Shown: positions 4,630 to 7,152 of the stretch, piece after piece
Numbering within the stretch: position 1 is the first letter of the stretch
Layout of the letters: the number at the start of each line of letters is the position of its first letter
NCBI GenBank assembly: GCA_024408905.1
Contig: JAKSUP010000066.1
Location: 1-7,152 of the forward strand
Direction: 5' to 3'
Source of the DNA: a bacterium
GTDB lineage: Bacteria; Cyanobacteriota; Vampirovibrionia; Gastranaerophilales; Gastranaerophilaceae
Length of the DNA stretch: 7,152 bases
The notes under the pieces: model-generated
The model's database searches: none
The model's input: only the letters and a program-made list of their open reading frames with translations
Told to the model about the DNA's origin: nothing
Program-made: the position numbers and the translations under genes

Positions 4630-4950
4630 ATGGGTGTTATGAAAAGAAATTTATTATTAGCAGTTATAACAGTTTTATTTGCTGTTCCGACAATGGCGTC
4701 AATTACAGTTGAAGAAATGACAGAACCTGAAGCAATCATCAATTCAGGGTATTCACAAGCATTTGCTGAAGATGTTTTTGTTACAAAAAACAGAGCAACT
4801 TCAAAACCGGTAGAACCTTTGTACGAAAAGTCTCAGAATAAATTTGTAAAGGCTTGTAAGTTTATATACGCTTACATAGATCCGGCGCAAGATGAATATG
4901 ACAGAATTCATCATGACGTTAAATTGTCACCTGATAAATCTGATTTATAG
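4630..4950 (+). CDS. Small exported protein of unknown function
   Basis: This encodes 106 residues that I do not recognise. The N-terminus is a typical signal peptide: a basic start (MKRN, residues 4-7), a hydrophobic core (LLLAVITVLFAVP, 8-20) and a likely signal peptidase I site after TMA (21-23). The mature part of about 83 residues is acidic and polar and has one cysteine (FVKAC, not a lipobox), an aromatic patch FIYAYIDPAQDEYD and no further membrane helix, so a periplasmic or secreted protein is expected. It starts two bases after the ispG stop, implying cotranscription. The ATG at 4639 gives a tidier signal peptide (MKRN...) with GGGTG four to eight bases upstream, and may be the true start instead of 4630. 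Linkage to ispG is probably transcriptional rather than functional. Confidence 0.75.
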   Translation: MGVMKRNLLLAVITVLFAVPTMASITVEEMTEPEAIINSGYSQAFAEDVFVTKNRATSKPVEPLYEKSQNKFVKACKFIYAYIDPAQDEYDRIHHDVKLSPDKSDL

Positions 4951-4972
4951 AGTGAATATTTTAATTTTAGTA

Positions 4973-5003
4973 AACAATGCGCAACTAAGAGTTGTGCATT
5001 GTT
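4973..5003 (+). terminator. 14-bp hairpin after the ispG operon, likely terminator
   Basis: AACAATGCGCAACT (4973-4986), loop AAG, AGTTGTGCATTGTT (4990-5003) form 14 consecutive pairs including one G-U. It begins 22 bases after the stop of the small exported protein. The following sequence (GTATTAAGACATTTATTT) is T-rich without a clean run, so termination may be partial. The right arm abuts or overlaps the -35 region of the aroC promoter. Confidence 0.6.
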
Positions 5004-5029
5004 GTATTAAGACATTTATTTAATATAAT
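5002..5029 (+). promoter_or_regulatory. aroC promoter with perfect TATAAT, predicted leaderless
   Basis: TATAAT at 5024-5029 is an exact -10 match; TTGTAT (5002-5007) is a weak -35 candidate with a 16-base spacer. With the -10 at its usual position, +1 falls on 5036, the A of the aroC ATG. No Shine-Dalgarno sequence lies between (AGAATC). An in-frame TAA at 5021-5023 rules out a longer protein. Confidence 0.65.
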
Positions 5030-5035
5030 AGAATC

Positions 5036-6197
5036 ATGACTATGAAACGTTTTAGATTTTTAACATCAGGAGAAAGCCATGGCAAGTGTCTGACTGCCAT
5101 TATAGAGGGTGTTCCGGCTGGTATTAGAATAAAAGAAGCTGTAATTAATGCTGATTTAGCACGCCGTCAAGGTGGTTATGGCCGTGGCGACAGAATGAAA
5201 ATTGAGAACGATAAAGTTGAAATTAAATCCGGTGTTCGTTTAGGTAAATCAACAGGCGCCCCAATTTGTTTGGAAATTAAAAATAATGATTATGCAAATT
5301 GGGAAGATGTTATGGCTGTTCAAGATTATGATTATCCAACAGAAGAAGCCTTAAAAAAAATTGAGGAACGCTCTTTTACCAGAGTAAGACCGGGGCATGC
5401 TGATTATGCAGGTTCTATTAAATATAATTTGAAAGATTTAAGAGATGTTTTGGAGCGTTCAAGTGCAAGAAAAACTGCGATTGAAGTTGCAGTTGGCTCT
5501 GTAGCAAAACAAATATTAAAAGAATTTAATATCGTAGGTTTTTCTCATGTTGTACAGATTGGGAATGTGAAGCTGGATTTTTATCCTAAGACTTATACAT
5601 TAATCAAGCAAAAGGCAGAAGCTTCAGACGTGCATTGTGCTGACGAAATGACATCAGATAGAATGCGAATTGCTATTGATAAAGCAGCCGAAGAGGGTGA
5701 TACGTTGGGTGGAAAGTTTGAGGTTATATTTGGCAATTTACCTGTTGGTTTAGGTTCTTATGTACAGTGGGACGAAGCTCTTGACGGAAGAATTGCTCAA
5801 GCAATAATGAGTATTCCTGCTGTGAAAGCAGTTGAGGTTGGAGCCGGTGTAGAAGCTGCAAATTTATTTGGTTCACAGATGCATGATGAAATTTTTGTTG
5901 CAAAGGACAAGTCTGTTTATCGTCAAACTAATAATGCCGGTGGGATTGAAGGTGGAATTACAAATGGTGAATCTCTGGTTGTTAGAGGAACTATGAAGCC
6001 AATTCCTACAATGCGTAAATCTTTAGCAACGGTAGATTTAAAAAACATGTCACCTTCTAATGCACATTTTGAGCGTTCAGATACCTGTGCAGTACCTGCT
6101 TGTTCAGTAGTAGCAGAAGCAAGGGTTGCGATAATATTGGTGGACGAGTTCTTAGCCAAAATCGGTGGTGACAATTTCGTAGAGATGAAGGCGCACT

Positions 6198-6208
<11 letters not shown>
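5036..6208 (+). CDS. aroC: Chorismate synthase
   Basis: AroC makes chorismate from 5-enolpyruvylshikimate 3-phosphate, the last step of the shikimate pathway, using reduced FMN. All family signatures are present: SGESHGK (11-17, with catalytic-site H15), RRQGGYGRGDRM (43-54), RVRPGHADY (116-124), ERSSARKTA (140-148), NNAGGIEGGITNGE (299-312), KPIPT (321-325) and the FERSDTCAVPA block (345-355). At 390 residues it is the longer form seen in Firmicutes and Actinobacteria, and complete. The start can only be 5036 or the second ATG at 5042 (MKRF), because a stop lies 15 bases upstream of 5036. It heads the aroC-aroK-aroB operon behind its own promoter. No cysteine or loop anomaly is evident. Confidence 0.97.

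Positions 6209-7152
<944 letters not shown>

Noticed and set aside
5923..6174. 83-codon open frame on the minus strand inside aroC
   Set aside because: It lies antisense to conserved aroC motifs, so openness is explained by the codon constraints of aroC.

Overview
This AT-rich bacterial window carries the 3' end of a competence gene, an isoprenoid gene and the front of a shikimate-pathway operon, separated by a repeat-filled intergenic region. Low GC, long/actinobacterial-firmicute-style chorismate synthase, single-domain IspG, and intergenic GTTGGGTGAAACCCAAC hairpins of a kind I associate with cyanobacteria and their non-photosynthetic relatives suggest a gut-type Melainabacteria/Vampirovibrionia (Gastranaerophilales-like) genome. 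That assignment is recall and inference, not proven by the sequence.

Layout. 1-1460 (+): C-terminal part of ComEC, the DNA-uptake channel, open at the left edge. 1461-1710: non-coding, with a G-run tandem repeat, a small hairpin and a perfect (ATATG)5 microsatellite. 1711-2178 (+): an unrecognised 155-residue protein with a strong ribosome binding site. 2179-2759: about 580 bases between convergent genes, with no credible gene but a mosaic of at least ten short repeats and hairpins. 2760-3503 (-): a YfcE/MJ0936-type metallophosphoesterase. 3504-3562: a 59-base divergent promoter region. 3563-4627 (+): ispG, followed two bases later by a small exported protein (4630-4950). 4951-5035: a strong hairpin, then a promoter. 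5036-7152 (+): aroC, aroK and the 5' part of aroB, each overlapping the next.

How the genes work together. AroB, AroK and AroC catalyse steps 2, 5 and 7 from DAHP to chorismate, and the 11- and 17-base overlaps indicate one translationally coupled operon. IspG is the penultimate enzyme of the MEP isoprenoid pathway and appears to be transcribed with the small secreted protein. ComEC, the orphan and the phosphoesterase show no evident functional link to these.

The most notable signal is at translation starts. Both ispG and aroC have a perfect TATAAT box placed so that transcription should begin at, or within about three bases of, the ATG, and neither has a Shine-Dalgarno sequence; both look leaderless. 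The orphan and the phosphoesterase instead have AAGGAG sites. The second notable signal is the repeat mosaic at 2179-2759. I see no CRISPR array, tRNA, rRNA, transposase or evident defence system.
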